Below the pieces are notes generated by a model that was not told where the DNA came from, did not search any database, and worked only from the letters and a program-made list of their open reading frames with translations. Below, piece by piece: positions 5,927-12,103 of a stretch of DNA of 20,507 nucleotides. The DNA comes from a virus. Position numbers and translations under genes: made by a program. How positions within the stretch are numbered: the first letter of the stretch is position 1; each line of letters opens with the position of its first letter. The DNA lies in the IMG/VR virus record IMGVR_UViG_3300043464_002022, positions 1 through 20,507 of that record, one strand, 5' to 3'.

Positions 5927-6904
5927 ATGAAGAACTTATTAATACAATTAAACCAACGCCCAATCGCGGTTTACCCTATTTATATAAAGATAACTGGAAG
6001 CGTGAACGCTGGATTATTGCTTAGTCAATTAATGTATTGGTATGGAGCAATGAATGGCAGAATATTTTATAAAACTGATGCTGAAATAATGGAAGAAACT
6101 TGTCTTTCTGAAAGTGAACTAAGAACAGCAAAGAATAAATTAAAGTCAATGTCATTTATAGAAATTAAAGCTAAAGGAGTTCCAGCAAAAACTTACTATT
6201 CTATAAATGCTGAAAAGTTGATTAGTGAAATTCACAATTTCAGTTCCGCGAAATCAACGAAACTGAAAACGCGAAATCAACGAAACAGTAATAGCGAATT
6301 TAACGAAACTATTACAGAGAATACAACAGAGAATACTACAAAGAATACAACAGATATTTATTTTGAAAACGAGTTTTCGACATTTGAAAAAATTACAATT
6401 GATGAAAAGCAAAGTTCCAAAGTAAACCCGTTTACTATTGTTTCTAATTTGCAAGGAGAGAAAGAAGAAAAGAAAAATTCCGCGAAAAGAAAAGAAGAAA
6501 GCGAGCCAAAAGCCGAGCGCAAACCAAACCCGACCTACGAAGCTTTCACCGTGTTTTGCCAAACCTTTGAACAGTTATCAGGCGCGGCGTACCCGACTGA
6601 CCAAAAGGGACATTATATCATGAGTCCGAAAGATGCTGGAGGCATGGTATATTTGTTGCGTTGGCTTGAGAAGGTTGACAGGAATAACGATACAAATGAG
6701 GCATTAAAAGTATTTTTACAAGCCGCTTGGTCATTGCCTGACAAATGGTTAAAAGCAAATTTTACTCCAGCTATTTTATACGGACAGGCGGGAAAAATAT
6801 ACACGGCTTACCAGACGTCTTCACCAGCGGCAAAGAAAAAAGCGTATGACGATGAAGTTGACAGGCTTTTGGCTGAGGCTATGAAGAAATATCAAACACA
6901 ATAA
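5927..6904 (+). CDS. Phage replication initiator-like protein with internal iterons
   Basis: 325 residues. The N-terminal part (about 20-95) looks like a winged helix: GLLLSQLMYWYGAM, FYKTDAEIMEETCLSESELR and a wing ending in TYYSIN, the pattern of phage replication initiators and replisome organisers. A polar linker (105-200) includes the tandem NTTE/NTTK repeat. The C-terminal part (about 205-325) is helical, with WLKANFTPAILYGQAGKIY, close to the ends of lambda O/DnaD-like proteins. Three 23-bp-spaced iterons and an AT-rich 12-bp tandem repeat lie inside the linker-coding DNA, as in lambda O, which strengthens the call. It should bind the origin and recruit the helicase loader or helicase. 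No polymerase or helicase is visible in the window. Confidence 0.75.
   Translation: MKNLLIQLNQRPIAVYPIYIKITGSVNAGLLLSQLMYWYGAMNGRIFYKTDAEIMEETCLSESELRTAKNKLKSMSFIEIKAKGVPAKTYYSINAEKLISEIHNFSSAKSTKLKTRNQRNSNSEFNETITENTTENTTKNTTDIYFENEFSTFEKITIDEKQSSKVNPFTIVSNLQGEKEEKKNSAKRKEESEPKAERKPNPTYEAFTVFCQTFEQLSGAAYPTDQKGHYIMSPKDAGGMVYLLRWLEKVDRNNDTNEALKVFLQAAWSLPDKWLKANFTPAILYGQAGKIYTAYQTSSPAAKKKAYDDEVDRLLAEAMKKYQTQ
6248..6309. repeat. Three iterons, candidate replication origin
   Basis: GCGAAATCAACGAAAC at 6248-6263 and 6271-6286, and GCGAATTTAACGAAAC (two changes) at 6294-6309. The period is exactly 23 bases, not a multiple of three, so the copies encode different peptides (AKSTK, RNQRN, SEFNET). 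The DNA rather than the protein is therefore conserved, as expected for initiator-binding iterons. Confidence 0.7.
6314..6355. repeat. AT-rich 12-bp tandem repeats (possible unwinding element)
   Basis: ACAGAGAATACA, ACAGAGAATACT, ACAAAGAATACA and a partial ACAGAT follow each other without gaps, five bases after the third iteron. In frame they encode TENTTENTTKNTTD. Placement next to iterons matches the duplex-unwinding region of iteron origins; a simple protein linker repeat is the alternative. Confidence 0.55.
6421..6436. repeat. Palindrome AGTAAAC-CC-GTTTACT
   Basis: Perfect 7-bp arms with a two-base centre, just downstream of the iterons and AT-rich repeats. Contains the same GTAAAC/GTTTAC half-sites as the inverted repeat at 4821-4857, here closely spaced. 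Confidence 0.5.
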
Positions 6905-6916
6905 AAACCAACCAAT

Positions 6917-7651
6917 ATGAATTTACCAGCTATTGCAATGAACATCGAGGAAAAGATACAGGATATTCAACTTGTTATCGACAATCGAGATAAAAGACTT
7001 TTTAAAACGGGTATTGTGGAATCTTTACCCAAAATTAACCAAGTCGTAAAACAAATCCTTCCCCTGTACGGCATTGATGCAAGTCCAGAACATTTGGTTG
7101 AGGTGACTCAGTTTATTACCACTTACAAATTAATCGCGGTTGATGAAATAAAACTTGCCTTTGAAAAGTTTGCACGGCAAGAATTGAATATTGATGACCA
7201 TAAGTTATACGGCAAAGTTGATTTGGCTGCCATTGGGCGAATCCTTACCGCGTATATCAACTGGCGGCAAAAGGTTTATTTTACCGTGGATATGGAAGAT
7301 GAAAAGAAACGAGCAAAGATGGAAGAAGAACAAAGGCAAGTCGAGGCAAAGCGCAAGTTTTACGAAGAATTTCCCGAAATGTTAAGCGGCTTTAAGGGTG
7401 AATCATACGAAGACGTTCCCGTCTATTGGTACGACGCCGCAATGGAGGCTGGGTTAATCGGTTACGCCGAAGGGGAAAAACGAGCCATCTGGGAAGAGGC
7501 TCAGGAAATAGCAAAGAAACAAAAGATACAAGCAGACAGTTACATTGACTTTAAAACCCAGTTGCATCGGGTTGAAGAAGAAGGAAAAAAGCGGGCAATC
7601 ATCATAGCGCAAAAGTTGGCGGTCTGGAGGATCGTTTTAAATAAGAAATAA
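6917..7651 (+). CDS. Conserved-looking phage protein after the initiator (244 aa), possible helicase-loading partner
   Basis: 244 residues, start ATG 6917 behind an ACCAACCAAT leader. N-terminal ~125 residues are helical with a FITTYKLIAVDEIKLAFEKF segment and a K(V)DLAAIGRILTAYINWRQK segment, a pattern I associate with replication-region proteins of Bacteroidota phages. From about 128 there is a strongly charged coiled-coil (DEKKRAKMEEEQRQVEAKRK), then mixed alpha regions. No Walker A motif, so it is not a DnaC-type ATPase. Position 12 bases after the initiator corresponds to lambda P, so a helicase-loading or adaptor role is plausible but rests on context only. A terminator follows 24 bases downstream, ending this operon. 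Confidence 0.65.
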   Translation: MNLPAIAMNIEEKIQDIQLVIDNRDKRLFKTGIVESLPKINQVVKQILPLYGIDASPEHLVEVTQFITTYKLIAVDEIKLAFEKFARQELNIDDHKLYGKVDLAAIGRILTAYINWRQKVYFTVDMEDEKKRAKMEEEQRQVEAKRKFYEEFPEMLSGFKGESYEDVPVYWYDAAMEAGLIGYAEGEKRAIWEEAQEIAKKQKIQADSYIDFKTQLHRVEEEGKKRAIIIAQKLAVWRIVLNKK

Positions 7652-7675
7652 TTTTCATGCAATCTGGTTTTCATG

Positions 7676-7707
7676 GTGGGAAGTATTTTATTTCCCACTT
7701 TTTTTTT
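7676..7707 (+). terminator. Intrinsic terminator after the replication genes
   Basis: Stem GTGGGAA (7676-7682) / TTCCCAC (7692-7698), 9-base loop, then nine T. Textbook shape; the T-run merges into the repeated promoter-like element that follows. Confidence 0.88.
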
Positions 7708-7716
7708 AAAATAATG

Positions 7717-7765
7717 TTGTAAATATTTTTTTATTACAATATTTATTTATAAATTTACATATTGA
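7717..7765 (+). promoter_or_regulatory. Repeated 49-bp promoter-like element, copy 1
   Basis: Starts TTGTAAATATTTTTTTAT and ends TAAATTTACATATTGA. Both blocks are identical to the copy at 10672-10720, with a diverged middle of equal length; a third copy is at 12104-12152. Including the T-run and the AAAATAATG before it, 36 consecutive bases (7699-7734) equal 10654-10689. TTG to TAAATTTA spacing is 30, longer than a normal Bacteroidota promoter, so a phage-specific promoter or operator is likelier. The gene at 7788 begins 22 bases later. Confidence 0.6.
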
Positions 7766-7787
7766 TTAAAACAAAAAACAACCAATC

Positions 7788-8072
7788 ATGACAAATTTTA
7801 CAGATTTTTTAAACACATTAGGTTCTTCAGATTTGGAAAGCCTACAAATTATTTTAAATACATATAATGAAGATTACGAAATTAGGTCTAACGACATTGA
7901 AGACGTTGGATTTAATAAGTTTTCTGGATATGTTTGGTTATTACTTGAAAACGGAATAACCATTGTTAGTTGCTTTGGTCAAAGCGCAGAATTTCTGACA
8001 ACAGATAATCGTGGCAATGAAATATTTCACGACACTTATTACGAAGCTACTAATCATTTATTAGGAGTTTAA
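7788..8072 (+). CDS. Hypothetical acidic protein (94 aa)
   Basis: 94 residues, first gene behind the promoter-like element, start ATG 7788 with an ACAACCAATC leader. Acidic, mixed alpha/beta, with ESLQIILNTYNEDYEIR and a hydrophobic GYVWLLLENGITIVSCFG core. No signal peptide and no domain recognised. Small acidic early phage proteins are often host-takeover or anti-defence factors, but nothing in this chain shows it. Confidence 0.6.
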   Translation: MTNFTDFLNTLGSSDLESLQIILNTYNEDYEIRSNDIEDVGFNKFSGYVWLLLENGITIVSCFGQSAEFLTTDNRGNEIFHDTYYEATNHLLGV

Positions 8073-8077
8073 TATTA

Positions 8078-8106
8078 AACGGGGTGCAGCATCCGAGTTA
8101 ACTGCA
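8078..8106 (+). promoter_or_regulatory. Leader motif AACGGGGTGCAGC with small hairpin
   Basis: AACGGGGTGCAGC (8078-8090) equals, with one base change, the loop-1 region of the 5053 leader (AACGGAGTGCAGC, 5059-5071). Here TGCAG (8085-8089) can pair with CTGCA (8102-8106) around a 12-base loop, just before the next start codon. A shared RNA-binding or pairing site is possible. Confidence 0.4.
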
Positions 8107-8123
8107 TTATAAAACTAAAAAAA

Positions 8124-8378
8124 ATGAGTATCACAAAATATACGGTCAAGTGTTGCCTTGATAAAAAGTTGGGTCACTTTGTCCACGTTATTTTTTCCCA
8201 CGGTCACGGCTTGCACGGAGATAATTTACCACGCCACACGGACGAAGGGATGGAGATACACGGCTGGACATTTGAGCCTGAGGACATTGACCTTAAATTG
8301 TACCCAGTTATTAATGACCGTAATCTTATGCCCCTTGTGGATGAGAACGAAATGGACTGGGTAATCATAAAGAATTAA
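8124..8378 (+). CDS. Hypothetical protein (84 aa)
   Basis: 84 residues, start ATG 8124 after an A-rich leader. Notable for clustered histidines in HFVHVIFSHGHGLHGDNLPRH and acidic C-terminal half ending EMDWVIIKN. The His cluster could bind metal, but no known metal-site pattern is complete. No membrane helix. Unknown family. Confidence 0.55.
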   Translation: MSITKYTVKCCLDKKLGHFVHVIFSHGHGLHGDNLPRHTDEGMEIHGWTFEPEDIDLKLYPVINDRNLMPLVDENEMDWVIIKN

Positions 8379-8402
8379 TTAACAACTTTAAAAACAACCA
8401 AG

Positions 8403-8753
8403 ATGGAAGCTTTAGCAAACACACTTACGGACAACGCCTTAATAAGGTATTATGAACTTCGCGTTAAGTACCTTGAAGGGGAACAAGAAAGATTAAGAAA
8501 TGAGGCACGCGCCGATTACCTGATTACTTTGGACTTTTGGATTTACGCACAAAGAATTATTGAGGTTTATGTAATGTTTCATAAAGATGCTAACCATGAG
8601 CATTATTTGGACATGATTAAAACAATCTTAAAGAATTTAGAAGCCCACGATGAAAAGGCGTTGGATACCGCGATAAACCGATTAAGACTTGAGGTTATTA
8701 CAAGGTGCAATGAAGCGATTATTAAATGCCAAACAATAAGAGAAAACAAATGA
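8403..8753 (+). CDS. Hypothetical helical protein (116 aa)
   Basis: 116 residues, ATG 8403 behind AAAACAACCAAG. Nearly all helix, with LIRYYELRVKYLEGEQERLR suggesting a coiled coil and KALDTAINRLRLEVITRCNE near the end. No domain recognised. Its stop overlaps the next start by ATGA, so both are probably co-translated. Confidence 0.6.
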   Translation: MEALANTLTDNALIRYYELRVKYLEGEQERLRNEARADYLITLDFWIYAQRIIEVYVMFHKDANHEHYLDMIKTILKNLEAHDEKALDTAINRLRLEVITRCNEAIIKCQTIRENK

Positions 8754-9007
8754 ATATCCACGACTTTGTAATTAACGTAACTACGACCGTTTGCCCTTCC
8801 CATATTGTTGAGCCCCTTCACCTAAAAAAATGGTGGAGGCAGCGCGGGGTCGGTGAACTTGAAAAATACTTTGTATCTGGAAATGCTATACATTATAACG
8901 AGGAAATCGACTGGAAAAAAATAAGCGACCATAAAAAAAGTTTATGGTACGATTCACAAAACTTTCAAATAAACATGGGTCATGAATATTCTAAAAGGAC
9001 GAGTTAA
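8750..9007 (+). CDS. Hypothetical protein (85 aa)
   Basis: 85 residues from ATG 8750, chosen over an in-frame upstream start at 8726 because of the ATGA overlap with the previous stop. Contains HIVEPLHLKKWWRQRGVGEL, an amphipathic basic-aromatic helix that might contact DNA or another protein, then an Asp/Glu- and Lys-rich tail. Overlaps the following gene by 26 bases. Unknown family. Confidence 0.55.
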   Translation: MNIHDFVINVTTTVCPSHIVEPLHLKKWWRQRGVGELEKYFVSGNAIHYNEEIDWKKISDHKKSLWYDSQNFQINMGHEYSKRTS

Positions 9008-9440
9008 ATACACAGCGGGCAAAGTTTTTGAAGGACAATACGGACTTTCTATTAACGCCGCAATCACATTGGAAAACGGAACGGACATTCGCGTGTACGG
9101 GAAACCAGATGACGAAAAATTAAAGGCATTACAAAAAGATGAAGTCGTAACCATTATCCACGACGGTAAAAGTTACAAGATTGCTTTTGATATGGTTACG
9201 GCGAACGAATTACCCGAAAAGGTACAAACACCCACGGAAGGAAATAACGTGCAACAGGCGGCAAATGTACCCCCTAAAACGAACGGTAAATTGACCGCTG
9301 AAGAAATAAGCGAAAAGGCAACCTTTATGACAGGCATATACGCCGACATATTTCACCAGTTGCAAGCCTCAGGCTTAGAACCAGCGCAAGCGCAACCAGC
9401 AGCCGCCACGATATTTATTCAAATCGGAAAATTCTTTTAA
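8982..9440 (+). CDS. OB-fold-like putative nucleic-acid-binding protein (152 aa)
   Basis: 152 residues. The first ~68 residues are all beta: MNILKGRVKYTAGKVF, LSINAAITLENGTDIRVYGK, then VVTIIHDGKSYKIAFD, the strand pattern of a small OB fold. A Gln/Pro/Ala-rich linker (VQTPTEGNNVQQAANVPP) separates it from a helical C-terminal part (EISEKATFMTGIYADIFHQL). The layout resembles phage accessory single-strand-binding or replication proteins. It sits 68 bases before the Cas4/RecB-like nuclease, with a strong hairpin in between, so a joint role in recombination is reasonable. Fold call by eye only. Confidence 0.55.
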   Translation: MNILKGRVKYTAGKVFEGQYGLSINAAITLENGTDIRVYGKPDDEKLKALQKDEVVTIIHDGKSYKIAFDMVTANELPEKVQTPTEGNNVQQAANVPPKTNGKLTAEEISEKATFMTGIYADIFHQLQASGLEPAQAQPAAATIFIQIGKFF

Positions 9441-9446
9441 TCTCAT

Positions 9447-9493
9447 ATTGGTTAGTTTGCCCCAGCCTGTAAAATGGCTGGGGATTTACCAAT
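9447..9493 (+). other. Long hairpin without T-run
   Basis: Outer arms ATTGGT (9447-9452) / ACCAAT (9488-9493) and inner arms CCCCAGCC (9460-9467) / GGCTGGGG (9476-9483) around an 8-base loop. There is no T tract after it, so it is a poor terminator; it may stabilise mRNA, partly terminate, or control translation of the nuclease 16 bases downstream. Confidence 0.6.
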
Positions 9494-9508
9494 ACAAAAA
9501 CAACTTAG

Positions 9509-10114
9509 ATGCTTTTACCAAAACCATATATATCAGTTAGTCAAATAAACCTTTGGTATTCCGACCGACAAAAGTACATCAACCGATATTTCCTTAACCT
9601 TCCAGAAGAGCCTTCCATTTACATGAACTTTGGCAAACAATTTGCCGAAGATACCGAAGCGTATATTAAAGATGGAATTATCATGGAAACCTTTCCCGAT
9701 TTTTACATTGACAAAATTCAAAGCTTCAAAGGTTGCGAGGCTGAAAAGGAAATAAGCCTGAGTATTAACGACATTCAAGTTAAAGGTTTCATTGACGTTT
9801 GGGACGTTGAAAATAACAGGGTTATTGACTTTAAAACCTCAGGAAAACCGTGGACAATGGACACGTTAAAAGATAGCCTTCAAATGAAAGTTTATTCCCT
9901 TGCCATGTTTGTCAATGGTGAATCAATACCAGAAAGTCAAATCAACTGGTTGGGGACAAAGAGAACAAAAGACGGCTTATCTTTCACGGGCGAAAGCCAT
10001 GAATTAAACCACACTTTTGAAATGGAAGAACTTTTAAAAGCCATTGTCCTGATTGAGCAGACTTGCAAAGAGATAAGCGAAACGTATACAAGTTTTTTAC
10101 ACTCATTTAAATAA
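9509..10114 (+). CDS. PD-(D/E)XK nuclease, Cas4/RecB-like
   Basis: 201 residues. Opens with YISVSQINLWYSDRQKYINR, the SxSQLxxWxxxxxxYxxRY start of RecB-nuclease-like proteins. Active-site residues are visible: D96 in VKGFIDVWD, D107-x-K109 in RVIDFKTSGK, and the QxxxY motif Q125-Y129 (LQMKVYSLAM). Cysteines for the Cas4 iron-sulphur cluster are absent, so it is a cluster-free family member. Phage proteins of this type are 5'-3' or end-processing exonucleases in recombination and replication. No annealing protein of the Bet/Erf/RecT type is recognisable nearby; the OB-like protein before it or SSB may substitute. Good family confidence, polarity unknown. Confidence 0.85.
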   Translation: MLLPKPYISVSQINLWYSDRQKYINRYFLNLPEEPSIYMNFGKQFAEDTEAYIKDGIIMETFPDFYIDKIQSFKGCEAEKEISLSINDIQVKGFIDVWDVENNRVIDFKTSGKPWTMDTLKDSLQMKVYSLAMFVNGESIPESQINWLGTKRTKDGLSFTGESHELNHTFEMEELLKAIVLIEQTCKEISETYTSFLHSFK

Positions 10115-10120
10115 ATAGCC

Positions 10121-10393
10121 ATGACCGACGAACAAAGAGCAAAGCGAAACGAATACATGAGAAATTATTACAAGAACCTTTCCCGCTACCAAAAGGAAAA
10201 ACGAAGAATTAAAAACCTGGAACAAAAGAAACAAAAATACCACGATAAGACGCCTGAGGAAAAGGCAAAACGAAAAGAGGCAAACCGCGAACAGTATTTA
10301 AAAAACATTGATAAAATTAGGGCATACGCGAAGGCGTACCGTCAAAAACAAAAAGAAAAAAAATGCTTACAGAACGAGAAAGAGAAAAATTAA
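10121..10393 (+). CDS. Lysine/arginine-rich helical protein (90 aa)
   Basis: 90 residues, extremely basic, built from a loosely repeated pattern of Tyr-Lys/Arg-rich helices (RNEYMRNYYKNLSRYQKEKR, TPEEKAKRKEANREQYLK, RAYAKAYRQKQKEKK). Similar in style to the minus-strand gene at 2146-2328. Likely nucleic-acid binding. It starts six bases after the nuclease stop, and its 3' end overlaps the next small gene by 31 bases in another frame. Confidence 0.65.
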   Translation: MTDEQRAKRNEYMRNYYKNLSRYQKEKRRIKNLEQKKQKYHDKTPEEKAKRKEANREQYLKNIDKIRAYAKAYRQKQKEKKCLQNEKEKN

Positions 10394-10491
10394 TCAGGGA
10401 CGCCGCCAGTATCTTTGTTGCGGCTGGAGGTATCCTAACTTTGGCTTTTGCCATTTACTTCATTGTTGACCTTGTAAAAAAATGGTACTGA
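10363..10491 (+). CDS. Small single-pass membrane protein (42 aa)
   Basis: 42 residues from ATG 10363. A charged N-terminus (MLTEREREKLIRD) is followed by a hydrophobic span of about 20 residues (SIFVAAGGILTLAFAIYFIV) and a short basic end (KKWY), so one membrane helix. Overlaps the preceding gene by 31 bases and the next start by one base (TGATG), which is characteristic of real phage gene junctions. Could be a membrane-acting lysis or host-takeover peptide; no evidence separates these. Confidence 0.6.
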   Translation: MLTEREREKLIRDAASIFVAAGGILTLAFAIYFIVDLVKKWY

Positions 10492-10625
10492 TGAAATACG
10501 AAATCAAATGGAAAAGCGGGAGAATTATCACCGACGCAGAAACGGTTGAAGATGCGATAAAAAAGTTTAAAGAACTGGGTATTGAGGTTGAAGATAAAGA
10601 AATAAGTATTGCATCATTTGGTTGA
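10491..10625 (+). CDS. Hypothetical small protein (44 aa)
   Basis: 44 residues from ATG 10491, whose A is the last base of the preceding TGA. The sequence MKYEIKWKSGRIITDAETVE followed by DAIKKFKELGIEVEDKEI has a plausible beta-beta-alpha-beta order and is soluble. The terminator stem begins five bases after its stop, so it closes the operon. Unknown function. Confidence 0.6.
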   Translation: MKYEIKWKSGRIITDAETVEDAIKKFKELGIEVEDKEISIASFG

Positions 10626-10630
10626 ATTTG

Positions 10631-10662
10631 TCCCGTATCTCATTGGTACGGGATTTTTTTTT
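10631..10662 (+). terminator. Intrinsic terminator
   Basis: TCCCGTA (10631-10637) / TACGGGA (10647-10653), 9-base loop, then nine T. The T-run is the start of the repeated element that follows, exactly as at 7699. Confidence 0.88.
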
Positions 10663-10671
10663 AAAATAATG

Positions 10672-10720
10672 TTGTAAATATTTTTTTATGTAAATAATTT
10701 AAATTAAATTTACATATTGA
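10672..10720 (+). promoter_or_regulatory. Repeated 49-bp promoter-like element, copy 2
   Basis: Same outer blocks and length as 7717-7765; the middle contains ATGTAAAT, which forms an inverted repeat with the terminal ATTTACAT (10689-10715). The gene at 10741 starts 20 bases later. Confidence 0.6.
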
Positions 10721-10740
10721 AAATAACAAAAACAACCAAA

Positions 10741-10962
10741 ATGATTACATTAACCACTTCACTAAGAGAAACACTAAAGGCTCAAGATATTATCAGAGAC
10801 CTTAACATTGCTTGTATTTTTGATATTCAAGAAGAACAAGTTGCATCAAATTGCTGGACTTTTACCACGTTTGAGGAAGACATGGAAGACATTTGCCATG
10901 ATATTGAAAATATGTTATCTAAATCAGGGTTAGTAGAATTTGAAATTTCTTTTAACAACTAA
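10741..10962 (+). CDS. Hypothetical acidic protein (73 aa)
   Basis: 73 residues from ATG 10741; an in-frame TTG at 10717 was refused because it lies in the promoter-like repeat and the ACAACCAAA leader precedes the ATG. Acidic, with TFEEDMEDICHDIENMLSKS and a beta-rich start, compatible with a small alpha/beta fold. Like the gene at 7788, it is the first gene behind the repeated element. Unknown family. Confidence 0.6.
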   Translation: MITLTTSLRETLKAQDIIRDLNIACIFDIQEEQVASNCWTFTTFEEDMEDICHDIENMLSKSGLVEFEISFNN

Positions 10963-10973
10963 AAACAACCAAA

Positions 10974-11237
10974 ATGGTAAAGACAATTTATTCAGTTATG
11001 TACTTTGGCAACGCCAAAAGGTATCAAGATTTAAACGAGGAAGTTGTAGCTTACTCAAAGCGTCATGCAGTTGAAATCGTTTATTCAAAGATGCGCAATG
11101 AAGATTATTTCCCTGAGGATGAGTTTACATGGGGTGGACTTATCCGAGACTGCGACGGCAATGTTATTGCAGACGCCAATGACGAAACGATTGAATACGA
11201 TGGCGGACACTTTTACGCTGAACCAGTAATGCAATAA
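10974..11237 (+). CDS. Hypothetical acidic protein (87 aa)
   Basis: 87 residues, 11 bases after the previous gene with ACAACCAAA directly before the ATG. Begins with VKTIYSVMYFGNAKRYQDLN and ends in an acidic stretch (CDGNVIADANDETIEYDGGH). A helix AYSKRHAVEIVYSKM separates two beta regions. No domain recognised; ends two bases before the glucosaminidase gene. Confidence 0.58.
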   Translation: MVKTIYSVMYFGNAKRYQDLNEEVVAYSKRHAVEIVYSKMRNEDYFPEDEFTWGGLIRDCDGNVIADANDETIEYDGGHFYAEPVMQ

Positions 11238-11239
11238 TT

Positions 11240-12085
11240 ATGAAAGAGCCAATAATAGAAACTTACGTTCCACAAAACAAACGCCTTCCCTTCCAGATTG
11301 CTGGAGGGGTTGGCATTGCTTTTGTTATTGGGTTGATTTATTCCCCAATAAATACAAGCTACCAGTACACGTCTTTTGTTCCCGTCATTGAGCGTGACAC
11401 GGTGTACGTCCATAAAATAACGACGTTGACCTTTCCCGCAAAGGCTGAGGATAAAGAGATTGATGAAAGCGCCTACGGGTCACGGTCGTACGGTTACGAG
11501 GTGCGCAAGTTATCAGGGTTACAACTTAGGCAAACGCTGGAAGGACGAGGTTTTCGAAACCTTGCAAAAGTTGACAGGGCGAAGCTTCGTCGCATATACC
11601 TTGCTTATTGTTATGAGTCAATGTTAATGAACGTCCACGTCTTAACCGACTTTCCTGTGTCAATGATTTATTCCTTTTTCATCATCGAGGCAACCAGTCA
11701 AGGCGTTGAAACCGAACTTTGGCGCAAACACGCAAACGCTGGAGGGGTTAAGGCTTTAAAAGGTCATGGTTATGTAACTTACAAAACACGGGAGGTAATT
11801 AAGGGACGAAATAAATACATTAAGGCAAAGTTTATGAGCGCAGAAACCACGGAAGAAGGTATGAACCTTTGGGCTGGTGTTTTGAACTCAGGAAGATACG
11901 CCGCCTGTAAAAAGGCAAATTACAAGATGAAAGGAATTAAGTTATACGAAAGTATTTGTAAATGCGTGTACAAATCAGGATACCACACGGACACCGATTA
12001 CAAATTTCGTGCCTCATTGATGGCGGAGTACTGGCAAATCAAACGGGATAACTTTCCTTTGAAGAAAGAATACAATGTTTTTTAA
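11240..12085 (+). CDS. Membrane-anchored glucosaminidase-like cell-wall hydrolase
   Basis: 281 residues. A membrane helix at about 17-37 (LPFQIAGGVGIAFVIGLIYS) follows a short cytoplasmic N-terminus, giving an N-in signal anchor. From about residue 128 the chain resembles FlgJ/LytG-type glucosaminidases (GH73): DFPVSMIYSFFIIEATSQG with E150 in the catalytic-Glu position, an HANAGGVKAL segment in place of NNLFGIK, SAETTEEGMNLWAGVLNSGR, and YHTDTDYKFRASLMAEYW near the end, like YATDPxYAxKL. It would cut the glycan strand of peptidoglycan from the periplasmic side. It lies in the plus-strand, presumably early, block rather than with holin and amidase. The terminal part is rich in Lys, unusual for the family. 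Confidence 0.72.
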   Translation: MKEPIIETYVPQNKRLPFQIAGGVGIAFVIGLIYSPINTSYQYTSFVPVIERDTVYVHKITTLTFPAKAEDKEIDESAYGSRSYGYEVRKLSGLQLRQTLEGRGFRNLAKVDRAKLRRIYLAYCYESMLMNVHVLTDFPVSMIYSFFIIEATSQGVETELWRKHANAGGVKALKGHGYVTYKTREVIKGRNKYIKAKFMSAETTEEGMNLWAGVLNSGRYAACKKANYKMKGIKLYESICKCVYKSGYHTDTDYKFRASLMAEYWQIKRDNFPLKKEYNVF

Positions 12086-12103
12086 CTTTTTTTTTATTTA
12101 TTT

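Noticed and set aside
6248-6355. CRISPR array
   Set aside because: Repeats are 16 bp with 7-base gaps, then 12-bp tandem units; far too short and without unique spacers, and no cas genes. The Cas4-like nuclease at 9509 lacks the Cys cluster and stands among phage genes.
6254-6804. Minus-strand frames opposite the initiator gene
   Set aside because: Phe-rich shadows of the Lys-rich coding strand.
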